Shown here: positions 8,543 to 16,225 of the stretch, piece after piece | How the letters are laid out: each line of letters starts with the position of its first letter | How positions within the stretch are numbered: the stretch's first letter is position 1 | NCBI RefSeq assembly: GCF_900129125.1 | Contig: NZ_FQVJ01000002.1 | Location: 1 to 64,000 of the forward strand | Direction of reading: 5' to 3' | Origin: Acidocella aminolytica 101 = DSM 11237 | GTDB lineage: Bacteria; Pseudomonadota; Alphaproteobacteria; Acetobacterales; Acetobacteraceae | DNA length: 64,000 nt | The notes under the pieces: generated by a model | The model's database searches: none | Told to the model about the DNA's origin: nothing | What the model saw: only the letters and a program-made list of their open reading frames with translations | Translations under genes and position numbers: made by a program

Positions 8543-10185
8543 TGATGGATGCGCGGCAAAAAAGTGGAAGCGTGTCAACTCTGCCGGTGCATGAACTGTT
8601 AGCGGATGCGGTGGCCCGGTTTCCTGGCATTATGGCCATGGATTTCCTGGGTAAACGCACGAGCTATGCTGAGTTGGGCCGTTTGGTTGAGCGCGCGGCG
8701 GCGGGTTTTCAGCGGCTGGGGGTTGAAAAAGGCGCGCGCGTGGCGTTGTGCCTGCCCAACACACCGTATTATGTGATTTGTTATTACGGCATTCTGCGCG
8801 CGGGCGGCGTTGTGGTGAATCTGAGCCCGCTTTATGTTGAAAACGAAATACGGCATTTCCTGAAGGATAGCGGCGCGCGGATTGCGGTGACGTTAGATGT
8901 GAAGGAGTTGTACGATAAATTCGTGCCGATTGTGGCGGATGGCGCGCTTGACCATCTCATCGTGGGGTCGATGCTGGAGATTCTCGACCCTGTGAAGCGG
9001 GTGGGATTCTGGCTGACGCGGCGTAAGATCCTTGCGGTGGTCCCCGTTGATTCCAGATATGTTAGGTTCAGCGCGCTGGTGGCGCCAGGGGCATCGCCGC
9101 GTCCGGTGCCGTGCGAGGCTGTGAAGGATCTGGCGGTGCTGCAATATACAGGCGGTACGACGGGAATTCCGAAAGCTGCGATGTTGAGCCACGCTAATCT
9201 CACGGCGAATTGCGCGCAGGTGGTGAGGCGCTTGCCGGAGATTACGCCAGGGGGTGGCATGCTGACCCTGGTGCCGTTGTTTCATGTGTTCGCCATGACA
9301 GTGGCGATGAATCTCTCAGTCATGCTGGGGCTGGAGATGATTTTGCTGCCCCGCTACGACAAAACGTTGTTGCGGAAAACATTGGCGCGCACGAAGCCGC
9401 TTTTCTTTCCTGGTGTGCCGACCATTTATGCGAATATCAACGAAGCTGCTGCCAAGGAGATATGGGAGCTGTCCTCCATTCGGTATTGCGTTTCTGGCGC
9501 GGCGCCGCTGCCTGCTGAAATACGCACGCGGTTTGAGCAGATTACAGGTTGTCAGCTTGTGGAAGGCTATGGGCTTTCCGAGGCGTCGCCGGTGGTGGCA
9601 TGCAATTTATTCGGCGGCGTGCGCGATGGGTCTATTGGCCTTCCAGTGGATGATACCGTGGTGGAGATCCGCGCGCTGGATGAGCCATCGCGCATTGTGC
9701 CGCAGGGAGAGCTTGGCGAGGTTTGCGTGCGCGGCCCGCAAGTGATGCTGGGCTATTGGAACCGGCCGGATGAAACCGCGAAAGTGTTTGTGGACGGCGC
9801 GCTGCGGACCGGTGACGTCGGGTATCAGGATCAAGATGGCTATATTTTCCTGGTGGACCGGATCAAGGATCTGATTATTTCAGGCGGGTACAACGTTTAT
9901 CCACGTATGGTGGAGGAAGCGTTTTATAAGCATCCGGCGGTGCTGGAGGTGGTGGTGATCGGCATACCGGATGCCAAACGTGGGCAGGTGCCGAAAGCCT
10001 ATGTGAAACTGCATGAAGGTATGCAGATGACCGAGGAGGCGTTGCAGAGTTTCCTCGCGGATTATCTTTCTCCTGTTGAGCGGCCAAAGAAGATTGAATT
10101 TAGGGACGTGCTTCCGAAGACCGTTGTGGGCAAACTCTCGCGCAAGGAGCTGGTAGCGGAAGAACAGGCCAAGCAGGACACATGA
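8542..10185 (+). CDS. fadD: long-chain fatty-acid-CoA ligase (FadD-like)
   Basis: ATP-dependent ligase that activates free fatty acids to acyl-CoA through an acyl-adenylate. Its 547 residues carry the adenylate-forming signatures: the phosphate loop YTGGTTGIPKAAMLSH near 205-220, EGYGLSEASPV, the RTGDVGYQDQDGYIF block, and the hinge VDRIKDLIISGGYNVYP. Near the C-terminus GKLSRKEL supplies the catalytic lysine region. An upstream in-frame ATG at 8497 lies inside the DUF2147 gene; the ATG at 8542 overlaps that gene's stop and is preferred. The downstream thioesterase overlaps it by ATGA. Together with FadL it forms the uptake and activation part of fatty-acid use; medium-chain specificity is possible. 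Confidence 0.92.
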   Translation: MMDARQKSGSVSTLPVHELLADAVARFPGIMAMDFLGKRTSYAELGRLVERAAAGFQRLGVEKGARVALCLPNTPYYVICYYGILRAGGVVVNLSPLYVENEIRHFLKDSGARIAVTLDVKELYDKFVPIVADGALDHLIVGSMLEILDPVKRVGFWLTRRKILAVVPVDSRYVRFSALVAPGASPRPVPCEAVKDLAVLQYTGGTTGIPKAAMLSHANLTANCAQVVRRLPEITPGGGMLTLVPLFHVFAMTVAMNLSVMLGLEMILLPRYDKTLLRKTLARTKPLFFPGVPTIYANINEAAAKEIWELSSIRYCVSGAAPLPAEIRTRFEQITGCQLVEGYGLSEASPVVACNLFGGVRDGSIGLPVDDTVVEIRALDEPSRIVPQGELGEVCVRGPQVMLGYWNRPDETAKVFVDGALRTGDVGYQDQDGYIFLVDRIKDLIISGGYNVYPRMVEEAFYKHPAVLEVVVIGIPDAKRGQVPKAYVKLHEGMQMTEEALQSFLADYLSPVERPKKIEFRDVLPKTVVGKLSRKELVAEEQAKQDT

Positions 10186-10700
10186 ATCTGATCTTCCGGC
10201 TGTTGGCCGTTATTCTTGCCGCTTGGTGGCGGCCCCGGATGAGGATGAATGAGACGTCCGAACTGAGGTTCAGGGTTTGGCCGTTAGATTTGGACCTGAA
10301 CTTGCATTTAACCAATTCACGCTATCTGTCACTAATGGATCTGGGGCGCACGGATCTGATCCTGCGCTCTGGCGCGTGGAAGGAGATGCGGCGGCAAAGG
10401 CTGGGGGTGGTGCTGGCGGGGTCGGCGCTGCGGTTCCGCCGGCCTCTAGCGCCATTCGCGCGATTTACACTGGCGACAAAGTTGATCGGCTGCGATGAAC
10501 GCTGGCTTTATGTGATGCAGGTTGTTTCTGGTCCTGACGGTTTGGCCTGCACAGCGGTTATGCGCGCCGCCTTTGTGAAAAAAGGTAAGCTTGTACCGCC
10601 GGAGCCGGTTTTGCAGGCTGTATCACCCGGTTTCGGCAAAGAGGCGTTGCCCGCATGGGTAGCGGAATGGGCGGAGGTTGAGGCTGCTTTCGCAGAGTAA
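10182..10700 (+). CDS. acyl-CoA thioesterase, hot-dog fold (4HBT_2-like)
   Basis: Protein of 172 residues with a short hydrophobic N-terminus (LIFRLLAVILAAWW, perhaps a membrane anchor) followed by a single hot-dog domain. WPLDLDLNLHLTNSRYLSLMDLGR near residues 33-56 is the typical active-site helix segment of THEM6-like and 4-hydroxybenzoyl-CoA-thioesterase-like enzymes, where the D/N pair lies near the substrate thioester. It would hydrolyse acyl-CoA to free acid and CoA. The four-base ATGA overlap with fadD suggests that ligase and thioesterase are made in balance, perhaps to control the acyl-CoA pool. No direct indication of the preferred chain length. Confidence 0.82.
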   Translation: MNLIFRLLAVILAAWWRPRMRMNETSELRFRVWPLDLDLNLHLTNSRYLSLMDLGRTDLILRSGAWKEMRRQRLGVVLAGSALRFRRPLAPFARFTLATKLIGCDERWLYVMQVVSGPDGLACTAVMRAAFVKKGKLVPPEPVLQAVSPGFGKEALPAWVAEWAEVEAAFAE

Positions 10701-10745
10701 GGCTGTGTCAGCCGCATGGCTATCGGGATTGTACTGTATGGTTCA

Positions 10746-10777
10746 AGCCCCCTAGATTGCCCCCGTAATGGGGGGCT
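10746..10777 (+). terminator. GC-rich hairpin after the fadD-thioesterase pair
   Basis: AGCCCCC at 10746-10752 pairs with GGGGGCT at 10771-10777; a competing arm GCCCCC lies at 10759-10764 and can pair with the same G-run. There is no T-run after it, so it may be a weak terminator or a leader hairpin of the MFS gene that starts just downstream. Confidence 0.35.
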
Positions 10778-10785
10778 CTGGGTGT

Positions 10786-11967
10786 ATGACGGTGGGCGGT
10801 GGTGAGGTGGCGGGTAAAAATACGGCGCAGATTCTTTCAATCGTCGTGTTTAACGCCATTACCTACTTCCTCATTGGTCTGCCCTTAGCGGTATTTCCAG
10901 GATTGGTGCATTTCAAGTTGGGATACAGCGCGGCCCTCGCGGGGGCGGTGATCAGCCTGCAATATGCGGCGACTTTGCTGACGCGTTCGGTTGTCGGTCG
11001 GATCTCGGACATGCGCGGCGGCAAGGTCGTGGTGCTGGGCGGGCTAGTCTGCGCGTCTTTGAATGGCGCCTGCATCCTGGCGGCCACGTTTTTTCATGCG
11101 CCGTTGGCGGTGTTGGGATTCCTGCTGCTGAGTCGCCTGCTGCTTGGTTCCGCCGAAAGCGGAACGGGGACGGGGTGCATCACTTGGGGGATTGGCTGGG
11201 TTGGTGGGACGGCCACGGCGGAGGTGATCTCCTGGAACGGCGTGGCCTCTTATGGCGGGATTGCCGCTGGCGCCCCGGCGGGGGTGGCCTTGGTGCATTG
11301 GGGCGGGCTGCAGGCGCTGGCCGGGGTTGCGATTATTCTGCCGCTGCTGGGGCTGTCGGGCGCCATTTTCAAAAAGGCCGCGCCCCTCGTTACCGGGGCA
11401 AAGCGGATGAGCATGTTGAGCGTCGCCCGGCAGATTGTGCCTTACGGGCTCGCGCTGGCGGGGGGCTCGTTCGGGTTTGGGGTCATCGTGGCGTTCATGG
11501 CCCTCTATTATACGGCGCATGGCTGGCAAGGGGCCGCGTATGCGCTCACCAGCTTTGGCGGCTGTTTCGTGGCGGTGCGGATTCTTTTCGCGGACACTAT
11601 CGGGCGGTTTGGTGGGTTCCGGTCTGCGCTGGTCTCATTTACCGTTGAGGTTGTGGGGCTGTTGCTGCTGTGGTTGGCACCGGCGCCGCTGGTTGCCATG
11701 CTAGGTGCGTCTTTGGCTGGGCTGGGGTTTTCGCTGATTTTTCCGGCGCTGGCGGTGGAGGCGTTGCGGAGCGTGGCGGCGGGCAGCCGGGGGGCGGCGA
11801 TTGCGATTTATACCGTGTTTCTCGACGTGGCGCTGGGCATAACCGGCCCCTTGGCGGGGGTGGTTGGCGGTCATTTGGGGTATCCGGCGGTGTTTGTGGT
11901 AGGGGCGGCGGTTGTGCTGGGCGCGCTGGGACTCACATTGTATCTGCGCAAGGCAAGTGAAGGCTAA
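10786..11967 (+). CDS. major facilitator superfamily transporter (YhhS-like)
   Basis: Integral inner-membrane carrier of about 393 residues with some twelve hydrophobic segments. The first loop has GRISDMRGGK, the conserved G-x3-D-R/K-x-G-R/K motif between helices 2 and 3, and the second half repeats the fold. The sequence resembles the YhhS/UPF0226 group, which includes drug or sugar exporters, but the substrate is not known. An ATG at 10768 is also in frame; it falls in the hairpin region, so 10786 is preferred. It lies downstream of the fadD group on the same strand and its end overlaps the end of the opposing TetR gene by four bases. Confidence 0.82.
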   Translation: MTVGGGEVAGKNTAQILSIVVFNAITYFLIGLPLAVFPGLVHFKLGYSAALAGAVISLQYAATLLTRSVVGRISDMRGGKVVVLGGLVCASLNGACILAATFFHAPLAVLGFLLLSRLLLGSAESGTGTGCITWGIGWVGGTATAEVISWNGVASYGGIAAGAPAGVALVHWGGLQALAGVAIILPLLGLSGAIFKKAAPLVTGAKRMSMLSVARQIVPYGLALAGGSFGFGVIVAFMALYYTAHGWQGAAYALTSFGGCFVAVRILFADTIGRFGGFRSALVSFTVEVVGLLLLWLAPAPLVAMLGASLAGLGFSLIFPALAVEALRSVAAGSRGAAIAIYTVFLDVALGITGPLAGVVGGHLGYPAVFVVGAAVVLGALGLTLYLRKASEG

Positions 11968-12593
11968 GCCCGAGGCTCAATACCCCGGACGAGAATATCC
12001 ACGAGCCGTTTGGCGATTTCCTGAGGTGGTAGATCGCCTTCCGGATCATGCCAGCGTGTTGACCAGTTCAGCGCGCCGACGAAAGAAAAAGAGGTCAATT
12101 TTATGTCTGATACGTTGGCGGAGCCATCGTCCGATGCGTCTTGCATGAAACGGCGCAAAGCTAGGTCGATTTCGCGTTTCATGGCGCGGAATTGGGCGCG
12201 GCTTTCGGGGGCCAGTACTTCGTCGCCGGTGCGGATCACGCAGCGCCCGAAATCGTCCATGATAACTTCGCCGTAGCGGCAGAGAAAGATCTTCAGGCGG
12301 TCCAGCCCCGTGCCGGGCGCTGCTGAGGCTTCGTTGGCTGCCTCGTGCAGGCGTTTTAGTCCGATCCGCAGGCACTCGAACAGCACTTGTTCCTTGGCGC
12401 CGAGATAATGATAGATCAATGGTTTTGAGATGCCGAGGCTGGCAGCGACATCGTCCAGAGAGGTGGTGTGGTAGCCGCGCTGGTTGAACATGCGGACAGC
12501 CGCGCGAAGCACCGCATCACGTTTGGCCGCGCGTTCCTGCTCGCGCTCCGAGGCGTTGCGGAAGGGGGGCTGCGGTGTGGCGGTCTTATCCAT
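11964..12593 (-). CDS. TetR/AcrR-family regulator
   Basis: Repressor-type protein of about 209 residues. The N-terminal DNA-binding domain is typical: AAKRDAVLRAAVRMFNQRGY followed by TTSLDDVAASLGISKPLIYHYLGAKEQV. The C-terminal ligand domain contains YGEVIMDDFGRC and resembles regulators of acyl-CoA and fatty-acid genes (FadR/PsrA/AcrR-like) but names cannot be assigned. The frame is open to 12632; the ATG at 12593 (MDKTATPQPP) gives the usual length. It is divergent from the crotonase gene at 12674, leaving about 80 bases for shared control, so the enoyl-CoA hydratase genes are its likely targets. Confidence 0.88.
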   Translation of the reverse strand: MDKTATPQPPFRNASEREQERAAKRDAVLRAAVRMFNQRGYHTTSLDDVAASLGISKPLIYHYLGAKEQVLFECLRIGLKRLHEAANEASAAPGTGLDRLKIFLCRYGEVIMDDFGRCVIRTGDEVLAPESRAQFRAMKREIDLALRRFMQDASDDGSANVSDIKLTSFSFVGALNWSTRWHDPEGDLPPQEIAKRLVDILVRGIEPRA

Positions 12594-12673
12594 GAGGCTA
12601 TGATATTCGTCTTGACGCCGTAAATGAAGCATGAGAGCTACGCTTGAGTAAATAATTTACCGCAAGGTTGTCT

Positions 12674-13459
12674 ATGAGCGCCGATTCTCCTTTGCTTTTT
12701 ACCCGTGAGGGCGGTTTGGCCCGGCTGACCCTCAACCGCCCGGAGGCGGCGAATACATTGGACACGGCATTGTCCAGGGCGCTGTTTGAAGCCGCGATTG
12801 AATGTGATGAAAATGAGGCCATACGCGCTGTGCTGCTGACCGGCGCGGGGAAGCTGTTTTGCGGCGGAGGGGATATTAACGGCTTTGCCGCGGCGGGGGA
12901 GAATGTGTCCCGTCTGGCCAAGAATTTGACAACGATTTTGCATGGCGCTGTCTCGCGGTTCGCGCGGATGGGCAAGCCGTTGGTGGTGGCGGTGAATGGC
13001 CCGGCCGCGGGAGCGGGACTTGCCCTAGCAATGCTGGGGGATATCGTGATTGCGGCGCCCGATGCCCATTTCACCGTGGCTTATACGGCGATTGGCCTGA
13101 CGCCGGATCTGGGTACAAGCTGGCTGTTGCCGCGTTTGGTGGGAGTGCGCCGGGCGCAGGAGCTGGCATTGACCAACCGCCGTGTTCCGGCTCAGGAAGC
13201 GGCGGAAATCGGGCTGATTACCCGTGTGGCGGACAATGTGCTGGCGGAGGCTGAAATGGTGGCAAGCGCGCTGGCCGAGGGGCCGGTGGCGGCGTTGGGC
13301 GGCACGCGGGCCTTGCTGACGCGAAGCCAGACAACCGGACTGGAAGAACAGCTGGAATGGGAAGCTCGCTCCATAGCGGCAGCATTGCGCGGCGCGGAGG
13401 GGCGGGAAGGTGTTGTTGCATTCTTGAGCAAGCGTAAGCCTGATTTCCGTAAAGCGTGA
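12674..13459 (+). CDS. enoyl-CoA hydratase/isomerase family protein
   Basis: Crotonase-fold enzyme of 261 residues acting on an enoyl-CoA. The CoA-binding loop reads GAGKLFCGGGDI and the oxyanion-hole segment GPAAGAGLALAM. The two glutamates that define true hydratases are absent; at the second position there is LTPDLGTSW, with Asp, as in PaaG-type isomerases and some delta3,delta2-enoyl-CoA isomerases. I therefore favour an isomerase, or a ring-opening or double-bond-moving role. A TTG two codons upstream is possible, but the ATG at 12674 has CAAGG six bases before it. It is followed after 40 bases by a second crotonase gene that does have both glutamates. Confidence 0.87.
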   Translation: MSADSPLLFTREGGLARLTLNRPEAANTLDTALSRALFEAAIECDENEAIRAVLLTGAGKLFCGGGDINGFAAAGENVSRLAKNLTTILHGAVSRFARMGKPLVVAVNGPAAGAGLALAMLGDIVIAAPDAHFTVAYTAIGLTPDLGTSWLLPRLVGVRRAQELALTNRRVPAQEAAEIGLITRVADNVLAEAEMVASALAEGPVAALGGTRALLTRSQTTGLEEQLEWEARSIAAALRGAEGREGVVAFLSKRKPDFRKA

Positions 13460-13499
13460 TAGAACGCACGCGCCATTCACAATGAAGGGAGCCGAAGAC

Positions 13500-14276
13500 A
13501 TGGCCTATGAAACACTCCTCGTCGAACAGCATGAGGCGGTGACGCTTGTTACCCTCAACCGGCCAAAAGCGCTGAATGCGCTTAATTCCCAGGTTTTGGC
13601 TGAGTTGCAGATGGCCTTTGCCGCTTATGAGGCGGATGACAGCCAGGGCTGCTTGGTGCTGACCGGCTCTGAAAAGGCCTTTGCGGCAGGGGCTGACATT
13701 AAGGAAATGCAGCCGCAGAATTTTGCCGATATGTACGGGGTGGATAAGTTTTCCGGCTATGACGCGCTGAGTCGTTCAACCCGAAAACCCTGGATCGCCG
13801 CCGTAGCCGGCTACGCGCTTGGGGGAGGATGCGAACTGGCGATGATGGCGGATTATATTATCGCCGCTGAAACCGCGAAATTTGGTCAGCCGGAGGTTAC
13901 GCTTGGTATTGCGCCAGGCATGGGGGGCTCTCAGCGCCTGACCCGCGCCGTGGGCAAGGCTAAGGCGATGCAGATGTGCTTGACCGGACGGATGATGGGC
14001 GCCGAAGAGGCTGAACGTGCCAGCTTGGTTGCCCAGGTTGTGCTGGCGGGCAAGCTGCTGGAGGAGGCGCTGAACCAGGCCAGGACCATCGCTGGGCTGG
14101 GGCCGCTGGCGGTGAAAGCGAATAAGGAACTGGTGAACGCCGCTTTCGAGACCAGCCTTTCAGAAGGTGTGCATTTTGAGCGGCGAATCTTTTTCGGCCT
14201 TGCCTCCACGCAGGATAAGCAGGAAGGCATGACCGCCTTTATTGAAAAGCGTAAGGCGGGCTGGACAGGAAAGTAA
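13500..14276 (+). CDS. enoyl-CoA hydratase (crotonase)
   Basis: Short-chain enoyl-CoA hydratase of 258 residues that adds water to trans-2-enoyl-CoA. Both family glutamates are visible, one in GGGCELAMM and one in FGQPEVTLGIAPGMGG; the oxyanion loop is AFAAGADIKEM. It closely follows the usual PaaF/EchA pattern. An in-frame ATG at 13482 precedes an AAGGGAG ribosome site, so the ATG at 13500, nine bases after it, is the start. It probably forms a unit with the isomerase-like gene before it, under the divergent TetR regulator, and supplies the hydratase step for the acyl-CoA pathway of this region. Confidence 0.92.
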   Translation: MAYETLLVEQHEAVTLVTLNRPKALNALNSQVLAELQMAFAAYEADDSQGCLVLTGSEKAFAAGADIKEMQPQNFADMYGVDKFSGYDALSRSTRKPWIAAVAGYALGGGCELAMMADYIIAAETAKFGQPEVTLGIAPGMGGSQRLTRAVGKAKAMQMCLTGRMMGAEEAERASLVAQVVLAGKLLEEALNQARTIAGLGPLAVKANKELVNAAFETSLSEGVHFERRIFFGLASTQDKQEGMTAFIEKRKAGWTGK

Positions 14277-14353
14277 AAGTAAAGGCTTTTGGTGTGGTGA
14301 ATGCCCCTGTGCGGCTGCGGAGGGGGGGGGAGGACGCCATGCCGAAAGCTGAT

Positions 14354-14383
14354 AGGGTTCTGAAGGACATGGAGGAGAACCCT
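14354..14383 (+). promoter_or_regulatory. hairpin with the ribosome site of the 2-hydroxyacid dehydrogenase in its loop
   Basis: AGGGTTCT at 14354-14361 pairs perfectly with AGAACCCT at 14376-14383. The 14-base loop holds GGAGG at 14371-14375, the ribosome site for the ATG at 14386, which begins three bases after the stem. Such a structure could present or hide the ribosome site; function is unproven. Confidence 0.4.
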
Positions 14384-14385
14384 GG

Positions 14386-15324
14386 ATGCTGTTGATCACC
14401 CGAGATGTGATGCCGCAAGTGCTGGAACGTGCGAAGCGCGAGCATGAGGTGAGAGAGCTGCGCATGGAAGGCGCGTTTGACCCTCAAGCGCTGTTGATCA
14501 GCCTGGAGGGAGTTAATGCGATTCTGTGCAATAGTTCCGATATATTCAATGCCGCGCTCATCAACGCCTTGCCGCCCCAGATTAAGGTTATTGCGACATA
14601 TAGCGTGGGGCTGGAGCATATTGATCTGGCCGCCGCCAAGGCACGCGGGATTGAGATTCGTAACACGCCGGGCGTGCTGTCTGACGCCACGGCGGAATTG
14701 GCGTTGACGCTGATGTTGATGGCGGCACGGCGGGCCGGTGAAGGCGAGCGGTTGCTGCGTGCGCGTAAATGGCAGGGCATCAGCCCGACTTTTCATCTGG
14801 GCCGTGATGTGTTTGGCAAAACGCTGGGTATTTTCGGCATGGGGCGCATTGGGCAAAGCCTAGCCAGAATGGCGCGCGGGCTGAATATGACCATTCATTA
14901 TTACAACAGGAATCGCCTGCCGGCCGAGCAGGAGGAAGGTGCGATTTATCATGCGGATGATAAAAGCTTCCTGGAAGCGATTGATTTTCTGTCCATCAAC
15001 GCGCCAGGCGGGCCGAGCACTTATCATTGGTTGAATGAAGCGCGAATCGGGATGATGCGTCTCGGCAGCTTTGTGGTGAATACCGGGCGCGGTAGCACGG
15101 TGGATGACGAGGCGCTAATCGCGGCTTTGCGTTCCGGCCATATTGCTGCCGCGGGGCTGGATGTGTTCGAGAATGAGCCCGATATTCACCAAGGCTATTA
15201 CGAGCTGGAGAATGCCGTGCTGTTGCCGCATATCGGCAGCGCGACGGTAGAGACGCGCACAGCCATGGGGTTCTTGGCGCTGGATGGCTTGAATGAAGTT
15301 GTGGGCGTTGATCGGGATCAATGA
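14386..15324 (+). CDS. D-isomer-specific 2-hydroxyacid dehydrogenase (glyoxylate/hydroxypyruvate reductase-like)
   Basis: NAD(P)H-dependent dehydrogenase of 312 residues that interconverts 2-keto acids and D-2-hydroxy acids. The Rossmann motif GMGRIGQ lies near residues 146-152, preceded by the conserved YSVGLEHIDL. The catalytic triad is intact: Arg in NTGRGSTVDD, Glu in DVFENEPDI and His in LLPHIGSAT. After GMGRIGQ the strand ends in YNR, and the basic residues there are usual in NADPH-preferring glyoxylate/hydroxypyruvate reductases, so that substrate is the best guess. It stands about 110 bases after the crotonase pair; the ribosome site is strong (GGAGG) and lies in a hairpin loop. Confidence 0.88.
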   Translation: MLLITRDVMPQVLERAKREHEVRELRMEGAFDPQALLISLEGVNAILCNSSDIFNAALINALPPQIKVIATYSVGLEHIDLAAAKARGIEIRNTPGVLSDATAELALTLMLMAARRAGEGERLLRARKWQGISPTFHLGRDVFGKTLGIFGMGRIGQSLARMARGLNMTIHYYNRNRLPAEQEEGAIYHADDKSFLEAIDFLSINAPGGPSTYHWLNEARIGMMRLGSFVVNTGRGSTVDDEALIAALRSGHIAAAGLDVFENEPDIHQGYYELENAVLLPHIGSATVETRTAMGFLALDGLNEVVGVDRDQ

Positions 15325-15348
15325 AAGTCTAGTTGAAATCAGGCAGAT

Positions 15349-15374
15349 TTCCTTCCGGAGTAGAAAGGAAGGAA
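15349..15374 (+). promoter_or_regulatory. hairpin that could mask the ribosome site of the next gene
   Basis: TTCCTTCC at 15349-15356 can pair with GGAAGGAA at 15367-15374, part of the AAGGAAGG purine tract just ahead of the ATG at 15384. If folded, the ribosome site would be partly blocked. Only the sequence complementarity is seen. Confidence 0.35.
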
Positions 15375-15383
15375 GGCTGCATC

Positions 15384-15773
15384 ATGCCGGTCCACGTTAA
15401 ACCATTAATCGTTTTGGCTGACTCAGAGCATGCACGGTTTGTGCGGCCGGAGCGGGCAGATAACACGTTGCACTCCTTCTCGCAGGTGGATGCCGGGGTG
15501 GGGCACTTGGGTGAGACTAAAGACACTCACGCCAAGCCGTTTCGGGTGTTGCCAATCTGGGTGGCGACACAGCTCAACAAGAATGTGGAGAGTTATGATG
15601 AGCTTTATATTGCCGCCCCGTCTCGGACGCTGAATGAAGTCAGACTGCATCTTGGCAAACCGGCGCAAGCAAAGCTGAAAGAGGTTTTGGATAAGGATCT
15701 GAGCAAGGTGCCGGATCATGAATTATGGCCGCATATCCGCCACTGGGTGCGGCCGGTTCACCGGGCGCATTAA
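15384..15773 (+). CDS. host-attachment-family protein (PF10116-like)
   Basis: Protein of 129 residues of the family named after an Agrobacterium protein required for attachment to host cells. The start VHVKPLIVLADSEHARFVRP and the C-terminal part YIAAPSRTLNEVRLHLGKP, followed by LSKVPDHELWPHI, match the family pattern. The fold resembles the release-factor eRF1 domain 2/baeRF group, and there is no signal peptide, so a cytoplasmic role in translation or stress is as likely as attachment. The ATG at 15384 follows AAGGAAGG; a further in-frame ATG at 15333 lies upstream of it. It faces the holC gene with eight bases between the stops. Confidence 0.82.
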   Translation: MPVHVKPLIVLADSEHARFVRPERADNTLHSFSQVDAGVGHLGETKDTHAKPFRVLPIWVATQLNKNVESYDELYIAAPSRTLNEVRLHLGKPAQAKLKEVLDKDLSKVPDHELWPHIRHWVRPVHRAH

Positions 15774-15781
15774 AGGCGGGG

Positions 15782-16225
15782 TCAGCCTGCCTTGACCCAG
15801 CCGGTTTGCTCTTGCTTCCAATAAGTTAGATTGTGCCCTGCATCCTTGGCGGCGCGCCAGCGTTGGCGGGCCGCCAGAACATCTTGTTCGTTATTGCCGT
15901 CAAATAGGTCGAACACGCGGGTGTAGGCGCCGGGTTCCGCGTCCACGCCGCCGACGCGGAACAAAAAATGGGCGTTGGCGGGGTTTTCCGTGCCGGTGGT
16001 CAGGTAGATTGGCTGCCATTCAGGGTGGGGAAGTGCTAACGTGCCGTGAGGGAGCCAGTCAGGGGTTTGGCATTGCCAGAGTCCGTCATCGAGCATTTTC
16101 ATGAAATGCTCGTCAGGGCAGGCAATCACGGCTTTTTCACCTGCTGCCAGTGTGCGGCCCAACAAAGCGGGCAGGGCCGTCATTAGGTTGGTGCGGGTCA
16201 GGTGATAGAAGCCGATCTCGCTCAT
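15782..16225 (-). CDS. holC: DNA polymerase III subunit chi
   Basis: Accessory subunit of the replicative polymerase clamp loader, which links it to single-strand-binding protein. The 147-residue chain begins MSEIGFYHLT and has the typical run GEKAVIACPDEHFMKMLDDGLW near 29-50, followed by FLPHG-like DWLPHG and the late FDLFDGNNEQDVLAARQRW. The length is normal. It overlaps the end of the upstream mrp gene by ATGA. No holD is seen, as expected for alphaproteobacteria, where chi often acts without psi. Confidence 0.9.
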   Translation of the reverse strand: MSEIGFYHLTRTNLMTALPALLGRTLAAGEKAVIACPDEHFMKMLDDGLWQCQTPDWLPHGTLALPHPEWQPIYLTTGTENPANAHFLFRVGGVDAEPGAYTRVFDLFDGNNEQDVLAARQRWRAAKDAGHNLTYWKQEQTGWVKAG

